This document shows, piece after piece, positions 1-6,622 of a stretch of 9,389 bases of DNA (within the stretch, counting starts at the first letter, position 1; each line of letters starts with the position of its first letter). A program made the position numbers and the translations under genes. Source of the DNA: an uncultured bacterium (lineage in GTDB: Bacteria > Planctomycetota > UBA1135 > UBA2386); assembly GCA_938003515.1 (NCBI GenBank), contig CALKYL010000145.1:1-9389 (forward strand), in the 5' to 3' direction. Below the pieces are notes generated by a model that was given only the letters and a program-made list of their open reading frames with translations, was not told the DNA's origin and made no database searches.

Positions 1-665
1 CGCGACTCGCGGAACGGCCGGCAGGGCGCCTTGTCGAGCGCCTGCAGCGCGTGGAAGCCGGTCAGCGTCATCGTGCACAGCGTGTCGAGTCCGCCGACGA
101 TCGCGGCGTCGATGACGCCGGCCGCCATCAGCCGCTGGGCCGTGGCGAAGGTCTTGCCGCTCGACGTGCACGCCGTCGACGCCATCCAGGACGGGCCCCG
201 TGCGCCGGTCAGCTCGCGCACGACGTGCAGCACGGCGCCGAACGTGTGCTGCCGCTGGAAGTCGTAGGCGCGCGGGAAGCGGCCGGTCTCGAGGAACTCC
301 TTGTACGCGACCTCGGTGGTCTCGGCGCCGGCGGTGCTGGTGCCGAGCAGCACGGCGATGCGCTCGGGGCGCCAGCGCTCGCGCGCGCGCCGCAGCGGTT
401 CGTCGAGCTGCTCGACGAGCGCGAGCGACATGCGCGCCAGTCGCGTCGACCACGGGCCGAGCGCCGGCGGCAGCTCCGGCAGCTCGCCGGGCACCGCGCC
501 GACGGCCGTCTCGAACTCGAGCGGGATCGGCGACGGGCCGAGCCCGGGGCGGCCGGCCGCGAGCGCGTCGAGGTGGGCTCGGCGGGTCGTGCCGAGCGCG
601 CTGAGCATGCCGTAGCCGGTGACCAGCAGCGGGCGGGCGGACCTGGGCGTCGGGTTCTCGTGCAC
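1..665 (-). CDS. Beta-ketoacyl-ACP synthase, aryl polyene type (3' end outside the window)
   Basis: This is a thiolase-fold condensing enzyme that would join an acyl group to malonyl-ACP in the cytoplasm. I translated the 221 visible residues by hand from the GTG at 665-663. They open with the family N-terminus VTGYGMLSALG (residues 15-25). The nucleophile is C166 in MASTACTSSGK (codon 168-170). GGLDTLC (191-197) and CRPFRES (215-221) follow, and the window then ends. About half of a usual ~400-residue enzyme is missing, including the two catalytic His, so activity cannot be judged. The stretch DTLCTMTLTGF plus CRPF resembles, from memory, the ketosynthases of aryl polyene clusters more than housekeeping FabF. 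The GTG lies 16 nt after the halogenase stop, with no Shine-Dalgarno sequence and no better start, which suggests translational coupling. A chain-length factor or FabF-like housekeeping enzyme remains possible. Confidence 0.88.
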   Translation of the reverse strand, partial: MHENPTPRSARPLLVTGYGMLSALGTTRRAHLDALAAGRPGLGPSPIPLEFETAVGAVPGELPELPPALGPWSTRLARMSLALVEQLDEPLRRARERWRPERIAVLLGTSTAGAETTEVAYKEFLETGRFPRAYDFQRQHTFGAVLHVVRELTGARGPSWMASTACTSSGKTFATAQRLMAAGVIDAAIVGGLDTLCTMTLTGFHALQALDKAPCRPFRES

Positions 666-681
666 GGGGGGAGCGGGGCGG

Positions 682-1923
682 TCAGTTCGGCGCAGGCGCC
701 GCGCGCCGCCGCGCGGACAGCAGCATGTCCTGGAACGGGTTGTCGTGGCGCCAGACGTCGCCGGCGAGCACGCCGATGACCCCGCGGCGCAGGTCGTCGC
801 CGAGGTCGCCGCCGAGGAAGTAGGACTCGGCGAACTTCGAGTGGTAGAAGCGCTCGATCAGCGCCGCGAACGTGCCGTAGGCGCGCTGCATGCCGCGGCG
901 GTGCTCGTCGAGCAGCCCGGGCGCGGCTTCGCGGCCGTGCGCGAGTGCCGGCGCGAGCACGTCGACGAGACCGGCGCTGCCGACGAGCGCCAGCGCGACG
1001 CCGGAGCTGAACACCGGGTCGAGGAAGCACGCCGCGTCGCCGGTCGCGCAGAAGCGCGGCCCGGCCGGCTGCCGGCTCGTGAAGCTGAAGCTGCCGGTGA
1101 CGTGGGTCGCGAGCCGCTCGGCGCCGCTCGTCAGCCGGCTCGCCAGCGGGCCGCGGAGGAGCCCCCGGTCGAGGTCCTGCCGGGTCAGCTTGCGGTTCGC
1201 GACGACGCCGATGCTCAGGCGGCGTTCGGGCAGCGGGATGATCCAGCCCCAGCCGTCGTCGCGGAGCATGATGCGGATGTCGTAGTCCGGCCCGAGCTCC
1301 TCGGTGCGGGCGTCCCGGAAGTGCGTGTAGACGGCGCAGTGGCCGAAGCGATCGTACGGCTCCACCGCGTCGAGGCGGCGCGCGAGCAGCCGGGACTGGC
1401 CGGACGCGTCGATCAGGTAGCGGCCTTCGAAGCGGCCGCTGCGCGTCTCGACCCACGCGCGGTCCCGGTCGGCGCCGGCGTCGACGACCGTCTCGCCGTG
1501 CCGCACGTCGGCGCCGAGGGCGCGGGCGCGGTCGCGCAGCTGCAGGTCGAAGCGGGAGCGCTCGACGTGCCAGGCGTGGTTGCTGGCGCCGGGCTGCGCC
1601 TCCGAGAAGAAGAACGCCTGCTCGCGGCCGCTCGCCTCCTCGACGAAGCGCGCGCCGCGCTTGTAGACGTAGGTGTCGGGCCGGGGCTCGAGGCCGAGGC
1701 GGTCGAGCACCGGCATCAGGACCGGCAGCAGCGATTCGCCGATGCGTTCGCGCGGGAACGCGTCCTTCTCGAGCACGAGCACGCGCAGGCCCTGTCGGGC
1801 GAGCAGGGCCGCGGCGGTGCCGCCGGCCGGACCCGCGCCGACGACGAGCACGTCCCAGCCGGTCGAGGCGCCGCGGTCGCCGGCCTGGCCTCGGGTGGGG
1901 GCGTTGTCGTGCGGCGTCGGCAT
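682..1923 (-). CDS. FAD-dependent oxidoreductase, tryptophan-halogenase-like
   Basis: This 413-residue flavoprotein belongs to the group that includes flavin-dependent halogenases and geranylgeranyl-reductase-like enzymes. It has an N-terminal FAD-binding motif GAGPAGG (residues 29-35), then [12 protein letters not shown] (56-67) and a DASG segment (172-175). The halogenase signature WxWxIP is present as WGWIIP (225-230). The second FAD contact is [15 protein letters not shown] (295-309). K88 in YKRGARF may be the lysine that guides hypohalous acid in true halogenases, but I cannot align it with certainty. If it is a halogenase, it would use FADH2, O2 and halide. Hydroxylation or desaturation are alternatives. 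I chose the ATG at 1923-1921 because it lies just before the Rossmann fold. A longer in-frame start at 2100 would overlap the divergent gene and adds only Arg/Ala-rich sequence. No Shine-Dalgarno sequence is visible. The ketosynthase follows after 16 nt, so the two are probably one transcript. Confidence 0.88.
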   Translation of the reverse strand: MPTPHDNAPTRGQAGDRGASTGWDVLVVGAGPAGGTAAALLARQGLRVLVLEKDAFPRERIGESLLPVLMPVLDRLGLEPRPDTYVYKRGARFVEEASGREQAFFFSEAQPGASNHAWHVERSRFDLQLRDRARALGADVRHGETVVDAGADRDRAWVETRSGRFEGRYLIDASGQSRLLARRLDAVEPYDRFGHCAVYTHFRDARTEELGPDYDIRIMLRDDGWGWIIPLPERRLSIGVVANRKLTRQDLDRGLLRGPLASRLTSGAERLATHVTGSFSFTSRQPAGPRFCATGDAACFLDPVFSSGVALALVGSAGLVDVLAPALAHGREAAPGLLDEHRRGMQRAYGTFAALIERFYHSKFAESYFLGGDLGDDLRRGVIGVLAGDVWRHDNPFQDMLLSARRRAAPAPN

Positions 1924-2029
1924 GCGGCGGATGCTGCAAGCTACTCGGGGCCGGCGGGCGCGCAAGCGTCGGCGGCCGCTACGCACATCGGCGGGCGCGC
2001 AGGGTGGCCGGCTCGGGTCCGCTCTTGCG
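1924..2029. promoter_or_regulatory. Divergent intergenic promoter region
   Basis: These 106 bp separate the start codons of two divergent genes, so promoters for both the halogenase unit (leftward) and the cysteine synthase (rightward) must lie here or inside the genes. I see no convincing -10/-35 pair for either. The only obvious structure is a 13-bp direct repeat and a central palindrome, listed separately. Confidence 0.5.
1952..2001. repeat. 13-bp direct repeat flanking an 8-bp palindrome
   Basis: CGGCGGGCGCGCA occurs exactly twice, at 1952-1964 and 1989-2001, 37 nt start to start. The palindrome GCGGCCGC at 1972-1979 lies almost midway between the copies. In the middle of a divergent promoter region this could be a regulator binding site. 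The sequence is almost pure G/C in a GC-rich genome, so chance repetition is a real alternative. Confidence 0.45.
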
Positions 2030-3070
2030 ATGACCCTGCACACGTCGGTCGCGCCCGGCTGCCGCACGATCGCGGCGATCCGGCAGCTGGTCGGCCACAC
2101 GCCGCTCCTGCAGGTCGACTACCGCCTGCGCGGCCGCGAACGGCGGGTGTTCGCGAAGTACGAGTCGCTGAACATGACCGGCTCGGTCAAGGATCGCATG
2201 GCGTGCCACATCCTCGCCGAGGCCTACGCCAGCGGCCACCTGAAGCCGGGCGACACGATCGTCGAGGCGTCGAGCGGCAACACCGGCATCGCGTTCGCGG
2301 CGCTCGGCGCGGCGCTCGGCCACCCGGTGCGCGTCTTCATGCCGGACTGGATGAGCCAGGAGCGGCGCCAGCTGATCGCGAGCTTCGGCGCCGAGATCGT
2401 GCCGGTCTCGAAGGCGGACGGCGGCTTCGTCGGCAGCGTGCAGCGCGCCGAGCGCTGCGCCGACGAACGCGACGACGTGTTCCTGCCGCGTCAGTTCGAG
2501 AACCAGGCCAACGTGCGCGCGCACGCGGCCGCGACCGGGCCGGAGATCCTGCTGCAGCTCGAGGCCTACGGGCGGCGGCCGGGCGCGTTCGTCGCGGGCG
2601 TCGGCACCGGCGGCACGGTCATGGGCGTCGGCCGCGCGCTGCGCAGCGCGTTCCCGCACGTGCGCGTGCACCCGCTCGAGCCCGCCAACTCGCCGACGCT
2701 GCGCACCGGACGCCGGGTCGGCGCGCACCGCAGCCAGGGCAGCGCGCGCGAGGTCGTGCCGGCCGTCGTCGACCACGACTGGCTCGACGAGATCGTCGAC
2801 GTGTTCGACGGCGACGCGATCCTGATGGCCCAGGCGCTGGCGCGGCACCTCGGCCTCGCGGTCGGCATCAGCTCCGGCGCCAACTTCCTCGGCGCCGCGC
2901 AACTCGCCGAGCAGCTCGCCGACGACGGCGGCGACGACCTCGCGGTCGTCACGGTGTTCTGCGACAGCAACAAGAAGTACCTCTCGACGGACCTGTGCCG
3001 CGAGGAGCCGGTGCGGGAGGGCTACCTCGCGCCCGAGATCGAGCTGCTCGGTTTTCGCGCGGTCCGCTGA
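2030..3070 (+). CDS. PLP-dependent cysteine synthase family protein
   Basis: This 346-residue cytoplasmic enzyme belongs to the cysteine synthase/cystathionine beta-synthase fold (type II PLP enzymes). It would replace the beta-substituent of an activated serine with sulfide or another nucleophile. The PLP lysine is K54 in [10 protein letters not shown] (48-57). The substrate loop is SSGNTG (81-86), the phosphate loop GTGGT (192-196), and ISSGAN (280-285) supplies the Ser near the pyridine nitrogen. Most CysK proteins have NPxGSVKDR, so Met at the second position is unusual. HRSQG (233-237) replaces the usual HKIQG. The tail ([10 protein letters not shown], then a REEP stretch) is of a kind I recall from uncharacterised members rather than classical CysK/CysM. 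The acceptor and donor are therefore uncertain. The ATG at 2030 fits the family N-terminus. No Shine-Dalgarno sequence is seen and no nearer in-frame start exists. It converges with the acylphosphatase gene. Confidence 0.93.
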   Translation: MTLHTSVAPGCRTIAAIRQLVGHTPLLQVDYRLRGRERRVFAKYESLNMTGSVKDRMACHILAEAYASGHLKPGDTIVEASSGNTGIAFAALGAALGHPVRVFMPDWMSQERRQLIASFGAEIVPVSKADGGFVGSVQRAERCADERDDVFLPRQFENQANVRAHAAATGPEILLQLEAYGRRPGAFVAGVGTGGTVMGVGRALRSAFPHVRVHPLEPANSPTLRTGRRVGAHRSQGSAREVVPAVVDHDWLDEIVDVFDGDAILMAQALARHLGLAVGISSGANFLGAAQLAEQLADDGGDDLAVVTVFCDSNKKYLSTDLCREEPVREGYLAPEIELLGFRAVR

Positions 3071-3088
3071 GCTGCGCAGAACTCAGCG
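3065..3088. terminator. Convergent-junction hairpin spanning both stop codons
   Basis: CGCTGAG (3065-3071) and CTCAGCG (3082-3088) form a perfect 7-bp inverted repeat with a 10-nt loop. The loop itself contains the palindrome CTGCGCAG (3072-3079). The TGA of the rightward cysteine synthase (3068-3070) lies in one arm and the TGA of the leftward acylphosphatase (3085-3083) in the other. Only 12 nt separate the genes, so a bidirectional terminator is plausible. There is no T-tract on either side, so it would not be a classical intrinsic terminator. Confidence 0.5.
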
Positions 3089-3367
3089 CCGCACGTCGAA
3101 GCCGCGTCCGGAGCCGGTCGGCGGCAGCTCGTCGGTGTCGACGCGCGAGACCGACGCGAACGCGGGGCCCTGCGCGAGCCGCAGGAGGAACTCCGCCACC
3201 TGCGGCGGCGGGCCCTCGGCCTCGCCCTCGACCCAGCCGTCCTCGCGGTTCCGCACGAAGCCGCCGAGCCCGAGGTCGTCGGCCGCGCGGCGGGTGAAGG
3301 CGCGGAAGCCCACGCCCTGCACGCGGCCGGCGACGACGAAGCGCACGCGCCGTGCGACGTCGGTCAT
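3083..3367 (-). CDS. acyP: Acylphosphatase
   Basis: This small cytoplasmic enzyme of 94 residues hydrolyses the carboxyl-phosphate bond of acyl phosphates such as acetyl phosphate. That is the usual length of the family (about 90-100). The signature VAGRVQGVGFR (12-22) ends in R22, the phosphate-binding arginine. N40 in GFVRNREDG (36-44) corresponds to the conserved Asn that positions the attacking water, and GWVEGEAEG (44-52) is the usual next strand. Both catalytic residues are therefore present. The ATG at 3367-3365 begins directly before the first strand. The open frame extends far upstream, but only as antisense-like Arg-rich sequence over the neighbouring gene. It starts 26 nt after the VCBS-protein stop, without a Shine-Dalgarno sequence, so co-transcription is possible but no functional link is obvious. 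Confidence 0.94.
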   Translation of the reverse strand: MTDVARRVRFVVAGRVQGVGFRAFTRRAADDLGLGGFVRNREDGWVEGEAEGPPPQVAEFLLRLAQGPAFASVSRVDTDELPPTGSGRGFDVRR

Positions 3368-3393
3368 GCGTCGGAGCGTAGCAGGCGCGGCGG

Positions 3394-5226
3394 TCAGTTG
3401 CCGATGCAGACGCGGGTCGCCTGCGTGCCGCCGAACGCGCCGACGACAGGATCCCAGTAGTTGTACTGGAAGCAGCCGGCGTCGCCGAGCAGCGCCGGCA
3501 GCGGCGGGATCGGCAGCGGGTAGCTGTAGAAGCCGTCGGTGGCGCCGGTGCCGGTGGCGACCGCCGCGTAGCCGAAGAGTTCGGGCGCGAAGTGGAAGTG
3601 GAAGCCGAACGACTGGAACAGGCTCGCCGTCGGATACGAGCCCCACATCAGGCCGACGATCGCGCCGTCCTGCACGTTCTGGATCGTGCAGGCGAAGTCC
3701 GCGTTGCCGAGCACCGGCCGACCGCCGTCGAAGCCGATGCGCGCGGGCCGGGACGGCAGGCAGCCGGTCGGGCTGCCGACCTTCTCGAAGCTGGCTTCGC
3801 CGGCCGCGGCCGGGGTCGTGTTGCGCAGCGTCGCCATCACCGGGGCGCTGGCGGCGGTCAGCGGGCGCAGACCGGCGATCGCGAAGTCGAGGCTGCCGTC
3901 GCGGCCGAGGTCGATCGCGCGCAGGCCGTCCGGCTGGGCGGTCACCGGCAGCATCGCGAACTGCCCGAGGAAGGTGGAGGACCACATCGCGTAGCCGGGC
4001 AGCGGGATCCGCTCGAACGGCGCCAGCGCGAGGTTCGGGCCCATGGCGACGAGCACCTCGGCGTTGGCGAAGGTCGCGGTCGGCGGCGAGCCCGACGACG
4101 ACAGCACGAAGCCGCGCAGCACGGCGATGTCGGGATGGGAGTCGCGGTCGAAGTCCGCCACCTGGATCGACGACACGAAGTCGCCGAGGCCGGTCAGGTT
4201 CGCCGGCAGCGCGAACGTGCCCCAGACGCTGCTGCTGACCTGGCCCTGGCCGTCGCCGGCGAAGAAGTAGATCTGGCTCGCGACGCTGCCGCCGCCGGCC
4301 GACACCTGCGCGACGATGTAGTCGTTGTTGGCGTCGCCGATCACGTCGGCGATCTCGAGGGCGACGAGCCGGCCGGGGCCGACGTTCTGCGGGTAGCCGA
4401 CGATCGACAGCGCGCCCTGCTGCACGACCAGGTGCACGAGGTCGTTCGAGAAGCCGCCCATCGCGCCGTTCTCGACCAGCGCGACCAGGCCGTCGGGACT
4501 GCCGTCGTTGTCGAGGTCGGCGATCTCGACGTCGGCGCCGCTGCCGGGCATGCGCGCGCGGGAGACCTCGACGGGGCGGGCGCCGTCGCCGCGGTAGTAG
4601 CCGATGAAGCCGGGCAGCGTCGCGGCGCCCCAGCGATCGTGCGGACCGCCGGCGATCAGCACGTCCTGGTGTCCGTCGAGGTCGAGGTCGACGACCCGGG
4701 CGACCGGGAACGAGTAGTGCAGGAACGGCGGGCTGATCGGGAACAGGTTGAAGAACGCGTCGATGACGACGTCGGCGGCGAAGCGGCTGCCGAGCAGCCC
4801 GGTGTTGCCGAGGTTCCGGAGGAAGTGCACCGAGCCGGAGCCGGCGACGACGATCAGGTCCTCGAGCGCGTCGCCGTCGAGCCTGCCCGCGGCCATGGCG
4901 ATCGCGTTCGGCCAGGTCGGCGCGCGCGGCACCGGACCCAGCAGCGGCCCGGGGCCGTTCGCGGCGAGCGAGTTGCCGTGTTCGTCGAGGGTCGTCACGG
5001 TCGTGCCGAAGAACACGCCGGGCACGATGGCGTCCATGCTGCCGTCGCGGTTGACGTCGGCGAAGGCGGCGGTGGGCGAGAGGCTGAAGGCCGGCACGGT
5101 CCGCGCGGGCGCGAACGGGTGGGCCGCCTGGGCCGGCGAGGCGGTCTGGGTGCCGAGGCCGGCAAGCGCCGCGCCAAGGACGATGGTCGCGCTGCCGCGC
5201 GGCCGAATGCATAGGAGTGTCGCCAT
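3394..5226 (-). CDS. Secreted FG-GAP/VCBS-repeat beta-propeller protein
   Basis: This is a 610-residue exported protein. The first 34 residues form a signal peptide: arginines at 8 and 10, a hydrophobic core around 15-25, and probable cleavage after AQA at 32-34. Seven Asp-rich calcium-loop repeats of the DxNxDGxxD kind follow, at about 57-65, 114-123, 180-188, 237-245, 294-302, 358-366 and 439-447. Such repeats typically build a seven-bladed beta-propeller like that of integrin alpha chains. Several loops are degenerate; the one at 294-302 reads DVIGDANND. A separate C-terminal domain (about 485-610) has four Cys (489, 513 and two near the end) and a beta-sandwich-like, Gly/Pro-rich pattern that I associate with planctomycete secreted proteins. 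No enzyme motif is visible. A structural, adhesive or ligand-binding role is possible, but the function is unknown. A strong Shine-Dalgarno sequence supports the ATG at 5226. Confidence 0.88.
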   Translation of the reverse strand: MATLLCIRPRGSATIVLGAALAGLGTQTASPAQAAHPFAPARTVPAFSLSPTAAFADVNRDGSMDAIVPGVFFGTTVTTLDEHGNSLAANGPGPLLGPVPRAPTWPNAIAMAAGRLDGDALEDLIVVAGSGSVHFLRNLGNTGLLGSRFAADVVIDAFFNLFPISPPFLHYSFPVARVVDLDLDGHQDVLIAGGPHDRWGAATLPGFIGYYRGDGARPVEVSRARMPGSGADVEIADLDNDGSPDGLVALVENGAMGGFSNDLVHLVVQQGALSIVGYPQNVGPGRLVALEIADVIGDANNDYIVAQVSAGGGSVASQIYFFAGDGQGQVSSSVWGTFALPANLTGLGDFVSSIQVADFDRDSHPDIAVLRGFVLSSSGSPPTATFANAEVLVAMGPNLALAPFERIPLPGYAMWSSTFLGQFAMLPVTAQPDGLRAIDLGRDGSLDFAIAGLRPLTAASAPVMATLRNTTPAAAGEASFEKVGSPTGCLPSRPARIGFDGGRPVLGNADFACTIQNVQDGAIVGLMWGSYPTASLFQSFGFHFHFAPELFGYAAVATGTGATDGFYSYPLPIPPLPALLGDAGCFQYNYWDPVVGAFGGTQATRVCIGN

Positions 5227-5232
5227 CTGCTG

Positions 5233-5245
5233 CTCCCCCTCTCCT
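5233..5245 (-). promoter_or_regulatory. Purine-rich ribosome binding site of the VCBS-protein gene
   Basis: Read on the minus strand, AGGAG (5245-5241) and GGGGGAG (5239-5233) precede the ATG at 5226, the nearer block by 6 nt. This is by far the best Shine-Dalgarno sequence in the window and fixes the start of the secreted protein. Confidence 0.75.
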
Positions 5246-5602
5246 GGTTTGGGTTCGACTCGTGACGTGGTCGGGAGCAGCTGTCGGTGTTCGGCCTGCT
5301 ACGGCAGCGCCTTCCTGGCGGCTCTCCTGTGCCTCGCTTGCATCGGGTGGGTTCTCGTCTTCACGTCGCGCGGCCGGATCGGCCGCGGTACCCGATCTCG
5401 TCGACCGGACGAGCCTCCGGAGTGAAGCCAATGCGCGCCGAACGCCCGACGGCAGCGCTCCCGAGCCCCGCGCTCCGGTTCGAAGCACCGCGGCCACAAC
5501 GGGCTGCGGCGTGGGATCGCACCGGCACGCGGCGCGGCCGCCGCCGCATCCGGTGGCCCCCGGCGGCGCGTTCCGGGCCACAAAACCCGGGTCCGTACGC
5601 AG
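5246..5602. other. Noncoding leader/intergenic stretch upstream of the VCBS-protein gene
   Basis: About 350 bp carry no gene I can support. Open frames exist on both strands, but their products are Arg/Ala/Pro-rich and resemble nothing. Small structures are visible: a 6-bp inverted repeat GATCGG/CCGATC (5377-5382 and 5392-5397), an 8-bp palindrome CTCCGGAG (5415-5422), and GTGGCCC/GGGCCAC (5553-5559 and 5575-5581). The promoter and 5' leader of the leftward VCBS gene should lie here. I cannot place a promoter confidently. Confidence 0.5.
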
Positions 5603-5638
5603 CGCCGGCCGCGCCCCCTGTCGGAGGCGCGGCCGGCG
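5603..5638 (-). terminator. Strong GC-rich hairpin downstream of the thioredoxin gene
   Basis: The arms at 5603-5615 and 5626-5638 form a perfect 13-bp inverted repeat, nearly all G/C, with a 10-nt loop. It lies 24 nt after the stop of the leftward thioredoxin-fold gene, where a terminator is expected. A U-tract does not follow directly. The nearest T run on the minus strand is TTTT at 5585-5582, about 18 nt beyond the stem. It may therefore be a U-less terminator or a transcript-end stabiliser. Confidence 0.65.
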
Positions 5639-5662
5639 TCTTCGGCGCGGATCCCGCGGCGG

Positions 5663-6622
5663 CTACTTGCCGCCGTCGTCGCGGATCTGCTGCTTGATGC
5701 GCGGCAGGATCGCCGCGATCTGCTGGCCGACCGGCGAGTCCGGCGCGAGCTTCTGCGCCGCCTCGAGCACCGCCACGGCCGCCTTCGCGTCGCCGCTCGT
5801 GTCCATCGTGACCATGCCCTTGAAGAACATCGCCATCTGCTGGTGCATCGTGTTCTTCGGCGCCTCGAGGACCTTGTCGAGCTTCTCGAGCGCCTTCTCG
5901 CCCTCTCCGGCGCGCATGTCGGCCGCGATCAGTTCGTTGAGCTCCTTCGCCGCGAGGTTCGCCTGGCGGCCGAGCTCGATCTCCTCGACCTTGGCTTCGT
6001 ACTTCGCCTTGAGTCCGGCTTCGCCGTCGGCGTCGAGCCGGCAGATCTCCTGCATGATGGCGAAGTGGTAGGTCGAGGCGACCTCGTCGGGCAGCGTGGC
6101 GAGGCACGCGTCGAGCGCCTCGGCGCGCTCCACGCCCTGCTTGTCGCCGACCGCGGTCAGCGCGGCCCGGAAGTCCGCGCCGCGCTGGCGGTACTCGTCG
6201 AGCATCGTCACGTACGGCTCCGGTCCGCCCTCCTGGTAGCCGGCCTGGGCGTAGACGCGGCCGGCGTCGTCCATCAAGAGGATCGTCGGGAAGCCCTGGA
6301 TCGAGTACTCGACCTGCAGCGCGTCGTTCTGCTTCTTGATCTCGGGCGTGACGAGGTCCTGGTTCTGCGGGTAGTCGAGCTTGACCAGCACGAACGACTT
6401 CGGCGCCGCGGTGCGGAACGCCTCCTTCGAGAACACCTCCTCGTCGAGGCGGATGCACCAGCCGCACCAGTCGGAGCCGGTGAAGTCGACCAGGAGGTCC
6501 TTCTTCTCGGCCTTGGCCTTGGCCTTGGCCGCGGCGAAGTCCTGCATCCAGAGGTCCGCTGCCGGATCCTGGGCGAGCAGCGCGGTGGTGAGGAGGGGGA
6601 TGGCGATGGCGATTCGGGACAT
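5663..6622 (-). CDS. Exported thioredoxin-fold protein with helical C-terminal domain
   Basis: This is a 319-residue protein with a short signal peptide (hydrophobic 4-16, likely cleavage after ALLAQ, near residue 18). The thioredoxin-like domain covers about 22-145. It holds the redox motif CGWC (53-56) in TGSDWCGWCIRLDEEV and the cis-proline P112 in GFPTILLMD. This is the thioredoxin_7/DUF255-like type of Verrucomicrobia and Planctomycetes rather than cytoplasmic TrxA. With two active-site Cys it could reduce or isomerise disulfides outside the cytoplasm; the partner is unknown. Residues 150-319 are helix-rich, low in Gly/Pro and charged, with TPR-like character near the end (AVAVLEAAQKLAPDSPVGQQ). 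A Lys/Ala run AKAKAKA (32-38) comes from a DNA hexamer repeat. The ATG at 6622 gives the signal peptide directly, and only a weak GAGA precedes it. It follows gatB after 84 nt and ends at a hairpin. Confidence 0.9.
   Translation of the reverse strand: MSRIAIAIPLLTTALLAQDPAADLWMQDFAAAKAKAKAEKKDLLVDFTGSDWCGWCIRLDEEVFSKEAFRTAAPKSFVLVKLDYPQNQDLVTPEIKKQNDALQVEYSIQGFPTILLMDDAGRVYAQAGYQEGGPEPYVTMLDEYRQRGADFRAALTAVGDKQGVERAEALDACLATLPDEVASTYHFAIMQEICRLDADGEAGLKAKYEAKVEEIELGRQANLAAKELNELIAADMRAGEGEKALEKLDKVLEAPKNTMHQQMAMFFKGMVTMDTSGDAKAAVAVLEAAQKLAPDSPVGQQIAAILPRIKQQIRDDGGK
6509..6530. repeat. Hexanucleotide tandem repeat (GGCCTT)
   Basis: Three full copies of GGCCTT plus GGCC run through 6509-6530. 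Read on the minus strand they encode the Ala-Lys alternation at residues 32-38 of the thioredoxin-fold protein, just after its signal peptide. Being in units of six, copy-number change would lengthen or shorten the segment without a frameshift. Confidence 0.8.

Noticed and set aside
51..779. A plus-strand open frame opposite the ketosynthase
   Set aside because: It is low-complexity Arg/Ala/Gly sequence antisense to a clear ketosynthase with an active-site Cys.
1924..2100. N-terminal extension of the halogenase to an ATG at 2100
   Set aside because: It would overlap the start of the divergent cysteine synthase and adds 59 Arg/Pro-rich residues before the Rossmann fold, with no family support.
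619..3297. An 892-codon open frame on the plus strand across the halogenase and cysteine synthase genes
   Set aside because: Its product is Arg/Ala-rich with no recognisable motif. It is antisense to the halogenase and out of frame with the cysteine synthase. Such frames are expected in GC-rich DNA.
3368..5581. Long in-frame upstream extension of the acylphosphatase
   Set aside because: Acylphosphatases are about 90-100 residues. The upstream part is a frame-shifted shadow of the VCBS gene.
5553..5581. GTGGCCC/GGGCCAC inverted repeat as a second terminator
   Set aside because: It is short, with a 15-nt loop and no T-run following it in the direction of the leftward genes.
5299..5583. A 94-residue minus-strand open frame in the noncoding stretch
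   Set aside because: It is Arg/Ala-rich, has no ribosome binding site and no recognisable motif.
5431..5697. Possible small plus-strand gene with GGAG 8 nt before an ATG, 88 residues
   Set aside because: The product is Arg/Ala/Pro-rich and unlike any family. It runs through the thioredoxin hairpin and into the antisense of that gene.
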